Shown: piece after piece, positions 24,723 to 34,730 of the stretch
Numbering within the stretch: position 1 is the first letter of the stretch
Layout of the letters: each line of letters opens with the position of its first letter
Source: Chrysophaeum taylorii
Taxonomy: Eukaryota > Sar > Pelagophyceae > Pelagomonadales > Pelagomonadaceae
Assembly: GCA_029834535.1 (NCBI GenBank)
Contig: JAQMWT010000262.1
Location: 1 to 64,000, forward strand
Reading direction: 5' to 3'
DNA length: 64,000 nucleotides
The notes under the pieces: generated by a model
What the model was told of the DNA's origin: nothing
Database searches by the model: none
The model's input: only the letters and a program-made list of their open reading frames with translations
Translations under genes and position numbers: made by a program

Positions 24723-26660
24723 ATGTGTCGCGGACCAAAGGTCGAAGTGTCGGTGCTGCGCGAAGCAGACGAAACTACTGTGCCGCCACCATCGCGTTGC
24801 GCTACATGCGTAATGAAAATCCTGGCTCGCCTGCCGCTGTTGCACTCTGCAGCATGGCTCAGCATTGTTCTGCATGCCTTGCAGCGTCTCGAAGGCTTGC
24901 ATGCACACCCTGATGAGAGGTGCTTCGCGCAGCTACGCCGCAACTCAAGGGTCGACGGAGCGACGCCAGTTCGCACTCAAATGTGTCATCGAGGCGTGGC
25001 TCTTGTACTCGTTTTCTAAGTACATGCTCACGGGCGTGACTTCGATGTTCGGTATGCACCAGCTGCGCCAAAACGACAAACGCGAAGCCGACTGGTGGGA
25101 GGTACGAGGAAAGAAAGGGCCGCGCGACGATTCAGTTGCTTTTCAGGCGGAAGCAGCGCGTGTCGTGGAAGAGAGGTTTGGCCACAACGCGGTGCGTATC
25201 TCTTACTCTGTAATACACGGCGATTGTGATATTCCGCGCAATAGGCGACGCTGCGATTCGAAGATGTAGTGCACGTCGTGGCGATTCCGAACTACAAGGA
25301 AGCGACGGCGACGCTGCGACGAACACTGACGACACTCGCTGCGCAGCGCGACGCGCGGCGGGCGCTCGTGGTGGTCCTCGCGATGGAAGCACGCGATCTG
25401 AATGCTCTTGCCACGTCGCGTGCCTTGAACGCCGAGTTCGGGACGCGATTCCGCGGCCTCTACACGACACTTCACGAGCTTCGGCCGGGCGAAGTTGCTG
25501 GTAAGAGCTCGAACGAGAACTGGGCTGTGCGGTGCGCCAAGCGACAACTGGTTGATGTCGAAGGTGTTGACCAGTCGAGAATTGTCGTCACGGTGTGCGA
25601 CGCCGACACGTACTTCCATACCAGCTACTTTGCCGCTCTGACGTATGCGTATGTGTGCGAGCCACCTGCGACGAGGTGTCGGCGCTTCTGGCAGGCGGCG
25701 ACCAACTTCTATCCCAACAGCGACGAGGTACCTGTCTTGTGCTCGATTCGGTACGCACTGCTCAGCGTCGGCTTCCTTGGCCAGCTCGCAAACCCCATTC
25801 ACTACCGTCTCCCGTTCGCCGTGTACTCGCTGGCGCTTGACCTCGCGCAAGAGGCAGGGTATTGGGACCCCGCTGTCATCCCAGAAGACTGGCACATGTT
25901 TTTGCGGTGCTTCTACGCGACGGGTGGCGCGGCGCGCGTCAAACCCGTTTTCTTTCCCGTCGGGTGCGAGTGTGTGACCGACGCTGGTGCGCTCCGGACC
26001 GTTGCCGCATGTTACCAGCAAGCCAAGCGGTGGCAATGGGGGGCCATCGACATTGGCTTCATCGCCGTCCATTCTGGGGACTTTGGCTTGCGAGGCGCGC
26101 ACCAGCAGCTCGGCGTGACGCTCGCCGCTTCGGAACATCACCTCTACTACCCTCTCATGTGGATCGTCCTGGCCGCAGCCCCCTGGCTCGTCGACGACTG
26201 GGCGACTGGCTGGCGTTTTCAGCTTTGGGCTTCCTTCTACATCTCCAACTTTTTCTTTCTCAATATCCTCGACGCCAACTACCGAGCGATACTCGCAAGC
26301 GGTCCCGAGCAAGGCGCTGGCGGCCCGAACGCGCGCAACCTCACCATTTTTTCCCTCAAACGCACCCTCGCCTTTGGCGCGTACCCCCTCGCCGACCTTT
26401 TTTTGTTCGTGTTGCCGTCGCTCCACGCGCATGCTCGCATGGCGTTGTCGACACGGTTCGACTACGTCGTCGCGCCAAAACTTTCCATCTGCTGCGCGTC
26501 CAAACGGTCCGCAGCATACAAAACTCCCTGTGTCGACCACATACAACTTCCAGATACCATCACCAACGTCCCGTTTGCGCTCGCCGCACCGCAAGCCGCA
26601 TCCTACGAAGCGCTAGCAGTTGACGACCCCACCGACGATCTTTATAAGACCATGGCGTAG
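24723..26660 (+). CDS. GT2-type membrane glycosyltransferase, tandem copy 2, 601 aa, four exons
   Basis: Model: 24,723-24,885, 24,920-25,101, 25,147-25,191 and 25,245-26,660. Introns are 34, 45 and 53 nt; the total is 602 codons. Exons 3 and 4 have exactly the same lengths as in copy 1 (45 and 1,416 nt). The motifs are retained: PNYKEA, VCDADTYFHTSYF, PEDWHMFLR and QQAKRWQWG, plus the C-terminal membrane helices. Both copies therefore look functional. The N-terminal exon shares MCRGPKVE and a CxxC-containing segment (SRCATCVM) with copy 1. The direct tandem arrangement indicates local gene duplication; substrate and product cannot be read from sequence. Confidence 0.84.
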
Positions 26661-27290
26661 CACCTCCTTCTGCTCTTCTTTTGTGCTCCCTTTATGTGTC
26701 GCGTGCATGATTGATGTGTCGCGTGCATGAGGTGTATCGTGGTCGACGACCTCTTCCCATGTTGATAGCGCACGCCGCGTTCCTCGTGGTCGATGGGAGA
26801 AGGATCCCAAAAATGTGCTGTGTGCGCTCTCAACGCGCTCGTGCGTGCATGATGAATTGCACCACCATGCCGGCAAAGCAGCCGATGAATGAAACAGTAA
26901 CATGATTGGGTTTTGTTGCCGCTCGTGCATCACATCGCCTTGTTCCGATAAGGGAAGATCAGACCCCATTTTATACGATTATTGCGGCGGCTTCCGAGTA
27001 TTTCTGCTGCCGCGCCAGCGCCGCCCGAACTTTTTCAGCGCTTTGTTATACCACCAGTGGAGAACGGCGCAGGCATGCGAGAGCGAGCGATGGTGACAGC
27101 AAAGCAAACGATGTAGCTTGAGAGACAGATGAAAAGACCGGCTCGACCGGCGTGCCGTAGCTTTCGTCAGCCGGCGCGGACGTTCCACAGCGCCTCATTC
27201 AGTTTGGCGCAGCTCCCTGGGTGCCTCAGCCCACACATGCTGTGCGACGACGACAACCTTCGAAGGGAAGTCGATTGGGCGATATTAGAT
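26661..27290. other. Intergenic, nothing convincing
   Basis: Downstream of GT2 copy 2. A short direct repeat (gatgtgtcgcgtgcatga and a partial copy) lies near 26,693-26,730. No gene recognised. Confidence 0.6.
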
Positions 27291-27299
27291 ACAAGTGCA

Positions 27300-27625
27300 G
27301 GCCAGTAAGTTCACCTAGTCCCAATCTCTAACCCCAGTAAATTCGGCGTAAACCCAATCTCTAACCCCAGTAAGTTCGGCGTAAACCCACACTCACCCCA
27401 CTCTCCTGCGAGCTCGTCGCTCTCACCCCCGCCAATCAAAGCTGCTTTGATCCGCACACGCCGCTAAGCTTTGAGTTTACTCTAAAAGCCCCAGTAAGTT
27501 CGCACTTGGTCTCAGTAAGTTCACCTGGTCACTAAGTTCTTCTAGTCCCAATCTCTAACCTCAGTAAGTTCACCTGGTTCCAGTAAGTTCACCTGGTCCC
27601 AGTAAGCTTACCTATAGTGCGCGTG
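27300..27625. repeat. Short tandem/interspersed repeats built on CAGTAAGTTC
   Basis: A 33-bp unit beginning cccaatctctaaccc occurs at 27,320 and 27,353, with a third, diverged copy near 27,547. A related sub-unit, cagtaagttcacctggt, recurs four or more times between 27,300 and 27,610. It lies immediately beyond the 3' end of the Helitron-helicase relic, so it may be part of the element. Confidence 0.85.
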
Positions 27626-27649
27626 TAGACGCTGGGAGGGGGCTTATCA

Positions 27650-28215
27650 GTATTGCGCAGCACGTGTGGAGTAGGGTGGAGTCGTCGACCAAGAAGAGGA
27701 TATCCTCGGGGTTGCCGATCGACAGAGAGCCACGTAGAGCTGGACGTGGCAGAAGACGGGCTTCGCCAAGAGGACGCCGACCTCGCGGGGCGTCTGGCCC
27801 TGGCTCTTGGTGATCGTTTGGCGTCGGCGGGCCTTAAGGGATACAGGCTGGAGGAGCCTCGGTGACAACGACACGATCGATCATGTATCTGGTACCGTTG
27901 CAGTGGCCGTGCGACGGGTCGAGGTTGCGAAGACTTTGAGCTCGCGATCAAAGTCAGCATGCCGTTGGTTGTCAGGGAGTTCAAAACTCGACTCTTGAGA
28001 GCGAGGCGTCGTCTTCCGACCCAGCCTAGTCAGCCGAAAAGAACTCCGACGCCTCGTCTCCGGGAAAAAAAGGCCGCGGTCATGCGCGCGTTGTCAGCAT
28101 CGACAACATCGTTTCGACGGGGCGTGAGAATGGCGCGCTGAAAGAGCCGCCGCGGGTCGTGGAAATAGTCTGCGAGGTCGCCGTAGACGGCTTGGAGGAT
28201 CACTGTCTGGCTCTC
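27650..28215 (-). pseudogene. Decayed Helitron PIF1-type helicase (C-terminal part)
   Basis: Read on the minus strand in shifting frames, this stretch gives in order AVYGDLADYFHDP and RAILTPRR, FLNSLTTNGM-like sequence, LRNLDPSHGHCNGTR, TITKSQGQTPREVGVLL, PVFCHVQLYVALCR and EDILFLVDDS. These are the ordered C-terminal motifs of the PIF1-like helicase carried by Helitron transposons (the NLDPxxGLCNGTR and KSQGQT...GQLYVALSR blocks). At least three frame changes and an in-frame stop show it is inactive. No Rep/HUH nuclease domain was found nearby, and Helitron termini (5' TC, 3' CTRR with a hairpin) were not established. A relic of a host PIF1 gene is less likely, because the LRNLDPS...CNGTR wording is typical of Helitrons. 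Confidence 0.8.
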
Positions 28216-28481
28216 GTGCCTACCTGATCCTTACTCTCGCGCCTACCTGATCCTTACCCTAAATCGAGGGACAAACAAACAAACAAACAGACAAACAGAC
28301 AGACAAACATCTGTCGATTAGTAGTTAGGATTCTGCGTCGTCCGTTGGGCACAATCCGTTTTTTTTGAGGGAAATTACGAATTCCTGCTGGCCGTTAGCT
28401 TCTTCGATTTGAAAGCGTCAAAAGCGTCATCGATCGTGCAGTTGGTCGTCGCTCGCGCTCCTCCTCTCTCCCTCCGGTGCC
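28216..28481. other. Intergenic with ACAA/ACAG microsatellite
   Basis: Contains an acaaacaaacag-type tract at about 28,271-28,309 and a duplicated tacctgatccttac motif near 28,220-28,258. It probably also contains the promoter of the following gene. Confidence 0.6.
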
Positions 28482-29174
28482 ATGTCGCTTCGTCGCAGCG
28501 CGAAGAAGCGCAAGTATATGATGATCCCATCGCCAGTCGACAAGAGTATGGATAACATGCCGAACTTCATGGTTCTCGGAAAGACGATGTCGCTGGAGGG
28601 CCTCGCCTCGACGCTCTTACTGCTGGCGACAGACTTGTCCGTGCTGAGCAGAATGTTTCATTACCTCGGCTTCAGCGTGCGAAGCGACTGCAATTTGCTC
28701 GAAGAGCTCGCCTACTTGGAAACGCGCCACATCGAGACGCTCTGCGAGTGGGTGACTTGGTCGCCGCTGAGCATTGTCGGCGAGCTTAGGGTCGGGAGTT
28801 TTTTGAAAGCGCAGATCCCACGACTTCGGCAGCATCGTCGGCGTCGCGTATTCGCCACCTGCCTGCGGAGCTTCTTGAAGTTCGCGTTCTTCGGGCACGA
28901 GGCCGTTGGAACGGATTCTTCCACCACGATGGCGCACTTCGAGTTGTATGCGAGCTATTTTGCGCAGGTGCTTGGCGTGCACCCAGACGATCCCCACGGT
29001 TGGTACATTTTATTGCGCGGGACGCACCAAGTGGGCACTCACGGTGGGACGTTTGCAGCGAAGTTTCTCCGCAGCACGTTTGACCGTCACTATCGACTTC
29101 TGTATGCCGCTCGTGCAGGGTACGCGCTGGATTGCTATACTGAATTCGCGTGCAAATTAGAGGCGAGCTCCTGA
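28482..29174 (+). CDS. Hypothetical protein, 230 aa
   Basis: Single-exon frame from an ATG after a pyrimidine-rich leader. The translation is non-repetitive and looks like a globular protein: a basic N-terminus (RRSAKKRKY), a helical region at about 40-110 and an aromatic-rich C-terminal half with HPDDPHGWYILLRGTH and FDRHYRLLYAAR. No family recognised. It lies between a transposon relic and the sugar transporter, so a transposon passenger or an orphan gene are both possible. Confidence 0.55.
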   Translation: MSLRRSAKKRKYMMIPSPVDKSMDNMPNFMVLGKTMSLEGLASTLLLLATDLSVLSRMFHYLGFSVRSDCNLLEELAYLETRHIETLCEWVTWSPLSIVGELRVGSFLKAQIPRLRQHRRRRVFATCLRSFLKFAFFGHEAVGTDSSTTMAHFELYASYFAQVLGVHPDDPHGWYILLRGTHQVGTHGGTFAAKFLRSTFDRHYRLLYAARAGYALDCYTEFACKLEASS

Positions 29175-29549
29175 ACGGCTTGCGTGCGTTCTCACGCACG
29201 GACTTCCTCCTTCCTCTCAGCAGTCGACCTTTGAAAGAAAAAAACCTCCCGGTTGGTTGTTGCCCGAGGCTCCTTGCGCACAGGCCAGATGTTGAAATTC
29301 CAATGAGCAGGTGCCTCGCGAGCACGCACGCGAATGGCAGTGCCGTCGCAGGGTCGTGCGCCCTAGAATAACCATCAACACCACCCCACCCGCTCTCATT
29401 TATTAGAATAACCATCAACACCCCACCCGCTCTCATTTATTATCAGTAATCGACCTTTGTTGTTGTGAAGGAAGATTTGTGGTGTGGGGAAAAGCGGAAA
29501 GTCGTCGTCGTCGTCTTTGTCGTCGTCGTCGTCGTCGTTGGTGGTGAAT
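29175..29549. other. Intergenic with 37-40 bp direct repeat
   Basis: The segment agaataaccatcaaca... ending tctcatttatt occurs at 29,365-29,404 and again at 29,405-29,441, the second copy lacking one CCA triplet. It lies 109-185 bp before the transporter ATG, so it sits in its likely promoter. A (CGT)n tract follows at 29,501-29,538. Confidence 0.85.
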
Positions 29550-31070
29550 ATGGTGAACACGCTGGAGACGTCGGGGGTGGAGAATTTGAACGGGCCCGAC
29601 GTGGTGCGGCGGGTGAACGTGTTGGCCGCGTGCGCCGCCCTGAACAGCGTGTCGCTAGGGATCGCTGTGGGCATGGTGTCGACGGTGTCACCGTTGCTGC
29701 AGCGGGAATTCGGATTGTCGTCCCTCCAGCTCGGGCTGTGGCAAGGGTCGATCTCGTTCTGGGCAATTTTCGGCGCCATCGGGGCGTCGCTGACGCTCGA
29801 CCCGTTCGGTCGGCGGTCGGTATTCGTGGTCGCGTCTTGTATGTTCGTGGTCGGCGCGGTCGTCCAGGCGACGGCGACGGCGTACGTGACGGTGATGGTC
29901 GGGATCGCCATCGTCGGGATCTCGTGCGGCTACAGCCTCGCGATCGACCCGATTTACATCGCCGAGATTTCGCCGGCCGCGGTGCGAGGGTTCTACGTGA
30001 CGGCGTCGGAGATCGCGATCTGCGTCGGCCAGTTTTCCGGGTTTGTGATTGGATGGGGGCTGGACGTCGTCGTCAGCAGGCCGTCCCTACGATGGCGGCT
30101 CATGTGCGCGTGTTGCTGCATCAGCCCCCTCGGGCTTCTATTGGCGGTCGCGCTGGTTCTCCCCGAATCTCCGCGGTGGCTCGCGGTCAACGGTCGCGAG
30201 CGCGAGGCCGTCGACGTGCTGTCGCGATACATCGGCATGTCGAGGCCGGCGGCCGAGAGCCTCGTGGACCAGGTGTGCCACGACCACTCCCTCGAGGAGA
30301 TCGAGAAAAAGCTCGATCCCTCGTGCGGGCCGTGGTACGCCCTCGCGTGCTCTGCCAATCCTGCCGTGCAATACATGGTTCTCGTCGGCGTCGGCACGGC
30401 CATCTCGCAGCAGATCGTCGCCGTCGACGCAGTCCTCTACGAGTTTCTTTTCGCCGCCGACGCCATCGGCATCACCTCGACCGTCGCCCAATACGGTCTC
30501 CTCGCGGGCCTCGGCTTTTTGAAGCTCTGCGCCGCCCTCGTCTCGGCGCGCTTCTTGGATAAAGTCGGTCGCTACCCGTTGATTGTCGGATCGGCCGCCG
30601 CCTGCTTTGCGACCCTCGTCCTCGTTGCCGCCTACTTCGCGATCCTCACGCCGCAAACCGGCCCCGGCGCGCGCGCCTGGCTCTTCGTCCTTCTCAGCTA
30701 CGTCTACATCGTCGCCTTCGAGCTCGGTCTCGGTCCTGGATGCTGGCTCATCCCGTCGGAGGTCTTCTACAACAAGATCCGGCTCCCGGCGATGGGAATG
30801 GCCACTCTTTCAAATCGAGCCACGACGACGCTCATGGTCACCACGGCCTTTTCGATACGGAAATTGGTCGGCTACAGTGGCCTCTACGTCTGGTTCGCCT
30901 TTTGCGCTCTCCTTGGCTTTATCTTTCTCTTTCTATACCTCCCCGAGACCTCCGGAAAGTCGCTCGAGGAAATGTACGACTACTTTGTTGGCATCACGGC
31001 CGCTCGCCGCGCCTCCGGGACGCCCCTCGCGGCCCCCCTAGCAGAAACCCCGTCCGCGGCCATCCTCTGA
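29550..31070 (+). CDS. Sugar porter (MFS), 506 aa
   Basis: About twelve hydrophobic segments are visible. Family hallmarks: GRRS after TM2 (DPFGRRSVFV), PESPRWL after TM6 (VLPESPRWLAVNGREREA), the GRYP loop after TM8 (FLDKVGRYPLIVG) and PETSGKSLEEM at the end of TM12. The PESPRWL and PETSGKSLEE pair is diagnostic for the sugar porter family (GLUT, STP, HXT), which moves hexoses or polyols with or without proton coupling. The substrate is not predictable. Start at 29,550 (MVNTLETSG) is preferred because the upstream in-frame codons translate a CGT repeat and have only a GTG start. No intron is needed. Confidence 0.93.
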   Translation: MVNTLETSGVENLNGPDVVRRVNVLAACAALNSVSLGIAVGMVSTVSPLLQREFGLSSLQLGLWQGSISFWAIFGAIGASLTLDPFGRRSVFVVASCMFVVGAVVQATATAYVTVMVGIAIVGISCGYSLAIDPIYIAEISPAAVRGFYVTASEIAICVGQFSGFVIGWGLDVVVSRPSLRWRLMCACCCISPLGLLLAVALVLPESPRWLAVNGREREAVDVLSRYIGMSRPAAESLVDQVCHDHSLEEIEKKLDPSCGPWYALACSANPAVQYMVLVGVGTAISQQIVAVDAVLYEFLFAADAIGITSTVAQYGLLAGLGFLKLCAALVSARFLDKVGRYPLIVGSAAACFATLVLVAAYFAILTPQTGPGARAWLFVLLSYVYIVAFELGLGPGCWLIPSEVFYNKIRLPAMGMATLSNRATTTLMVTTAFSIRKLVGYSGLYVWFAFCALLGFIFLFLYLPETSGKSLEEMYDYFVGITAARRASGTPLAAPLAETPSAAIL

Positions 31071-31670
31071 CCCCCTTTTTTTTGCTTGAGTGACCACCGC
31101 GGTCAGGCGATTTCACCGCAGAAGAACGTCGTCGTCGTCGTCGTCGTCTAAGAATAGTAACTACGACGTGGCGCGAGCGTAGTAGACCTCGGTCTCCCCG
31201 CGCCGGAAGGGGTGGGAGGGTCTTCGCGTTACAAAACGGCGACGTACGAGAGGTCGTCGTCGGTCCCTCCCTCCCTCCCTCCCTTCCTCCCACCGAGACG
31301 TACAACCTCCTCGAGTCCGCACGCGTCGATCTCGGTTCCCACCTAGTACGACCGCGGTCGGGGGAAAGGCGAGCCAAGGATGGCGTCCGTCCCGAACGCG
31401 ACGACGACATGGCTTGGTTCGACCAACAACCACCCCGGAGGCTAATCAATGCAGCGCAATGCAGGGGCGCAGTCCGTCGCCACGTCCAAGTTCCGAGAAT
31501 GAATGGCAAAAGACCTCAACGGGGTCCCAGCCTGATTGATGATAACGCCGGGCTTTTTATTTATTTTTTTCTGTAGTAGTTAGTATTGGGGGCAACAACA
31601 ACAACAACCGGACTCACAACGCCACCGGAGGGTTTAGGGTTACGGGTATTAATTATCGCACGGTGGCCCA
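31071..31670. other. Intergenic, CGT and CCCT microsatellites
   Basis: 600 bp between the transporter and the UPF0652 gene. It holds a (CGT)n tract near 31,128-31,148 and (CCCT)n near 31,264-31,285. No gene seen. Confidence 0.65.
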
Positions 31671-32616
31671 ATGATCGAGTCGGTCGATCGCTCCGCGAAG
31701 GTCGGCGAGATGCAGTCGGAGCAGCACGAAGACTCGCAGTTCGTAGACCGGTGCAAGTACATGCCGCTGCGGCTCAACGGGGAGGAGCGGAAGAAGCTCG
31801 GGACGCTGATCGCGGCGCTCAAGGTGTCGGAGTACACGGACGAGGTGGACACCTTCAGCCGACGCGCCAAGACGTATCGTATTCTGGACTCGATCCGCGA
31901 CTTGTGCAGCATCGCGACGGGCCTCGCCGTGTCCGCGAACCCGGCCAAGGGCCGCGCGCTCGCGTGCCGCGACCAGCGAGAGAACGCGGCGTTTTTTTCC
32001 GAACTGTTCGAGATCGGCAGGAGGCACAAGATAATGAACCCGAGCAAGATGCGGAGCGAGTACGGCAAGTTGATGTACCTGATGCAGGACGCCCAGAGCC
32101 GCGCGGCGCGCGACGGCCTAGGGTTTTCGGTCGTCGCGCCGCTCAAGATGGTATCGTCGTTCCTCGACGACCGGGGGAAGCGCGAACTGTTGTGGGACGC
32201 GCGGCTCCCCGTCGCGACAGGATGGCACGAGGACTTGAGTTTGGCTGCCTCGGAGCGCAGCGCAGTCAAGCAACGGGCGCGCGAGCTCCTGTGCGAACGC
32301 TGGACCTCGGCGGATACGAGCGCGAACGACGTCGCGCTCGTCGTGGACTCGATCGACGACGCGCGCTGCTACGAGCGCTTCAACGTCGCGCCCGTCGACG
32401 CCATGCTCAAGCTCCTCGAAACGAGATTCGACCCGCGCGCGCCGACGCGCGAACACCCTGCCTCTCTCTCGCTCCGACGCGCCGACGACCCCTGGTTTTC
32501 GGAAGCGCCGCCCGTCGGCGGCGCGCCCCACGCCGCTTCTTCGGTCAACCACGCCGCCGCCACTTATAACACCACCACCAAAGCGACGTCGCCGCGGCGC
32601 CGGCGGCGAAACAACA

Positions 32617-32652
<36 letters not shown>

Positions 32653-33489
32653 ACGACGACCTCGAGGACGACGACGACGAGGCGGAGGACTTGTCGCTCG
32701 CGTCGTCCCGGGCGCGCTTCCGCGGGGTTGGCTCGCGGCTCACCGCGGGCCTCTCGCGCTTCGCATCGGGCATCCGAGACAATTTGGGCGTCGGCGGCGC
32801 CAAACTCTCGCACAGCCACCCGACCCAGTTCACCTACGTCCGCCAGAGCCTCCTTCTGTGGCGTGAGATCATGCGCAACATGTACTTGCTCTGGCACGAG
32901 GCCGACGCCGACTTGCTTTCGACCTCGCACGGCGGCTACCAGCTCTGGAATACCGGCCAGGGTGACCTCACCACCAGCGTCCTATTCCCCGCGTGTTCGG
33001 AAAAAACACATCCTCCTCGCAGGTTTGCAGCGCGTCCAGAGCTGCCCGCGCGTCGCCGCCGAAATGCGCCGCATTCTCAGCCGCGCCCAGCGCGAATCGG
33101 GCCAACCCTGGGTCGGCCTCTCGGTCGTTCACCTCGGCGACCGCGACGTGCCGAACGCGCTCATCTTCATCGATAAATACACGCAGGTCCCCCGAATCCT
33201 CGCCCCCGTCGCGCTCGTCGTCGATGCCGTCGACTTCCTCTGCGGCGACGAACCCGCCGTCCTCTCTTACGTCCGCGATGCCTTCGGCTCGCCGCGCGAA
33301 CTCGAGCTCACCATCCTCGCCGACTTTTTCAAGCGGGCCTTCGACGGAGACGGAGACGACGGAGGCTCCTGCATCGACGGACGACTCACCTCTGCCTGGA
33401 ACTGGTGTTCAAAGATTTCGAAGAAAAACTACTACAACTTCTTCTCCATGAGCGGCTTCCAGGGCTTCGACGGCTCCTATAAGGAATAG
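31671..33489 (+). CDS. UPF0652 / DUF2009 family protein, 585 aa, two exons
   Basis: Model: 31,671-32,961 and 33,023-33,489. The 61-nt intron (gtgacc...cgcag) falls inside the conserved NTGQ|GLQRVQSCPR block, and the joined exons give 586 codons. The conserved C-terminal region reads WNTGQ-GLQRVQSCPRVA, WVGLSVVHLGDRDVPNA and IFIDKYTQVPRILAPV, which I recognise as the UPF0652/DUF2009 signature present in plants, fungi and protists. A conserved N-terminal part (CKYMPLRLNGEERKKLGTLI) is joined by an acidic and basic low-complexity insert (residues 305-350). Molecular function is unknown for the family. Without splicing, the first frame runs on as Arg/Pro-rich nonsense, which supports the intron. 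Confidence 0.85.
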
Positions 33490-34465
33490 CAAGTCCACGT
33501 GACTCGGCGATCCACACACCCTCTCCCTCGTCTGTTGGTGCGCGTTCGACGCCGACCCCGCGCCTCTAATCAATCCTCCCTCTCGTATTTGTGGTTGTTG
33601 CACAGCATAATCCCCCTTTCTTCGATGAATGATGATGATGATGATGATAAATGCCCCACTTCCAAGCTTCTCAGCCTCCTCGTCAACATTGTGGCCTGCG
33701 ACTCGCAGCGCCTCGCCCTCCTCGTGGTGCCGTCAGAAGAGAGAGGGCTGCCTGCGTTCGCTCGCCCAATCAAATGGTACGTACCCCCGCGCACACCCCT
33801 CAAGTTGGGCAGCTCGCCGTCTTCCGACCTCGTGGGACGACGATGGCGATAATATCTCGCACGAATCGGCCCTTCTCCTGAAGGGACGGTTGGGAAGAGG
33901 AATGGTGGAAGAAGCACGCTTCGAAATGTGTCAGACAACCAACCAACCGCGAGAAAGATCGCGTGCCGTTCCAATAATTCTTACATTCATGATCGCCGAC
34001 AGGGGTGATGCTACCCGAAACAAACACAGTGTCTCAAAGCACATTTGAGCGGGCTGTGTGACGACGACATGGCGCCGGATCTCCTGTTCCGTCCAAACAC
34101 GAGAAACGCCAAGAAGGAAGAAGAAGATCTTGTTGTTGAAGATTGACGCACGACCACGGCAACACCACCGTGGTGAGTCGCGGTTTGGGTGGCTTCTACG
34201 AACGATGGAAGGTACGAGAATGGGCCCAGCTTAAACACGCCAAGCCGTGGGAATCTGCTCTCGGGGCCGCGTGTCGCTGCCCGCTCTCCTTGCGTATCGC
34301 CGCGCTGTCTTAGGACGGACCTCCTTCTAAAGTGGTCATGGGGGGGGGTGCCCATGCCGCGCGTGTAACGTCACGGTAGATTCTGCGTGGCTGCAGCACC
34401 TACCTCTCGTTTTTAAAGAATTTTCGCACCAAAAGCGCTCACGCGCCCCCTTGAAAAGCCTTCTT
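33490..34465. other. Gene-free interval, ATG microsatellite
   Basis: Includes an (ATG)n tract at 33,624-33,649. Short frames here have no recognisable features. Nothing else seen. Confidence 0.6.
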
Positions 34466-34730
34466 AAGTTTGATTTAAAAAGCCAAAGTTTGGTCAATAA
34501 TGTGGAAGTTTGAGGAGTAGTGATCAAACTTGTTGACCAAACTTACAAGGTTATTAATCAAACTAGAGGGGTTTATTGATCAAACTTAATGCAACTTCGG
34601 AGTGACCAAACTTAACTGATCAAACTTCTATTGAAAACGACCAAACTTGTGAATTTTTCCTTAAACATACATCAAAATCGAGCAAACTCGAAAGAAATAG
34701 ACCAAACTTGTTGACCAAACTTGACCGATC
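34466..34730. repeat. AT-rich array of GAYCAAACTT motifs
   Basis: About ten irregularly spaced copies of gaccaaactt or gatcaaactt (for example near 34,521, 34,535, 34,578, 34,603, 34,618, 34,639, 34,700 and 34,712). Most are in one orientation, while aagtttggtc and gaagtttga at the left edge are in the other. Base composition drops sharply relative to flanking DNA. No open reading frame crosses it. Confidence 0.85.
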
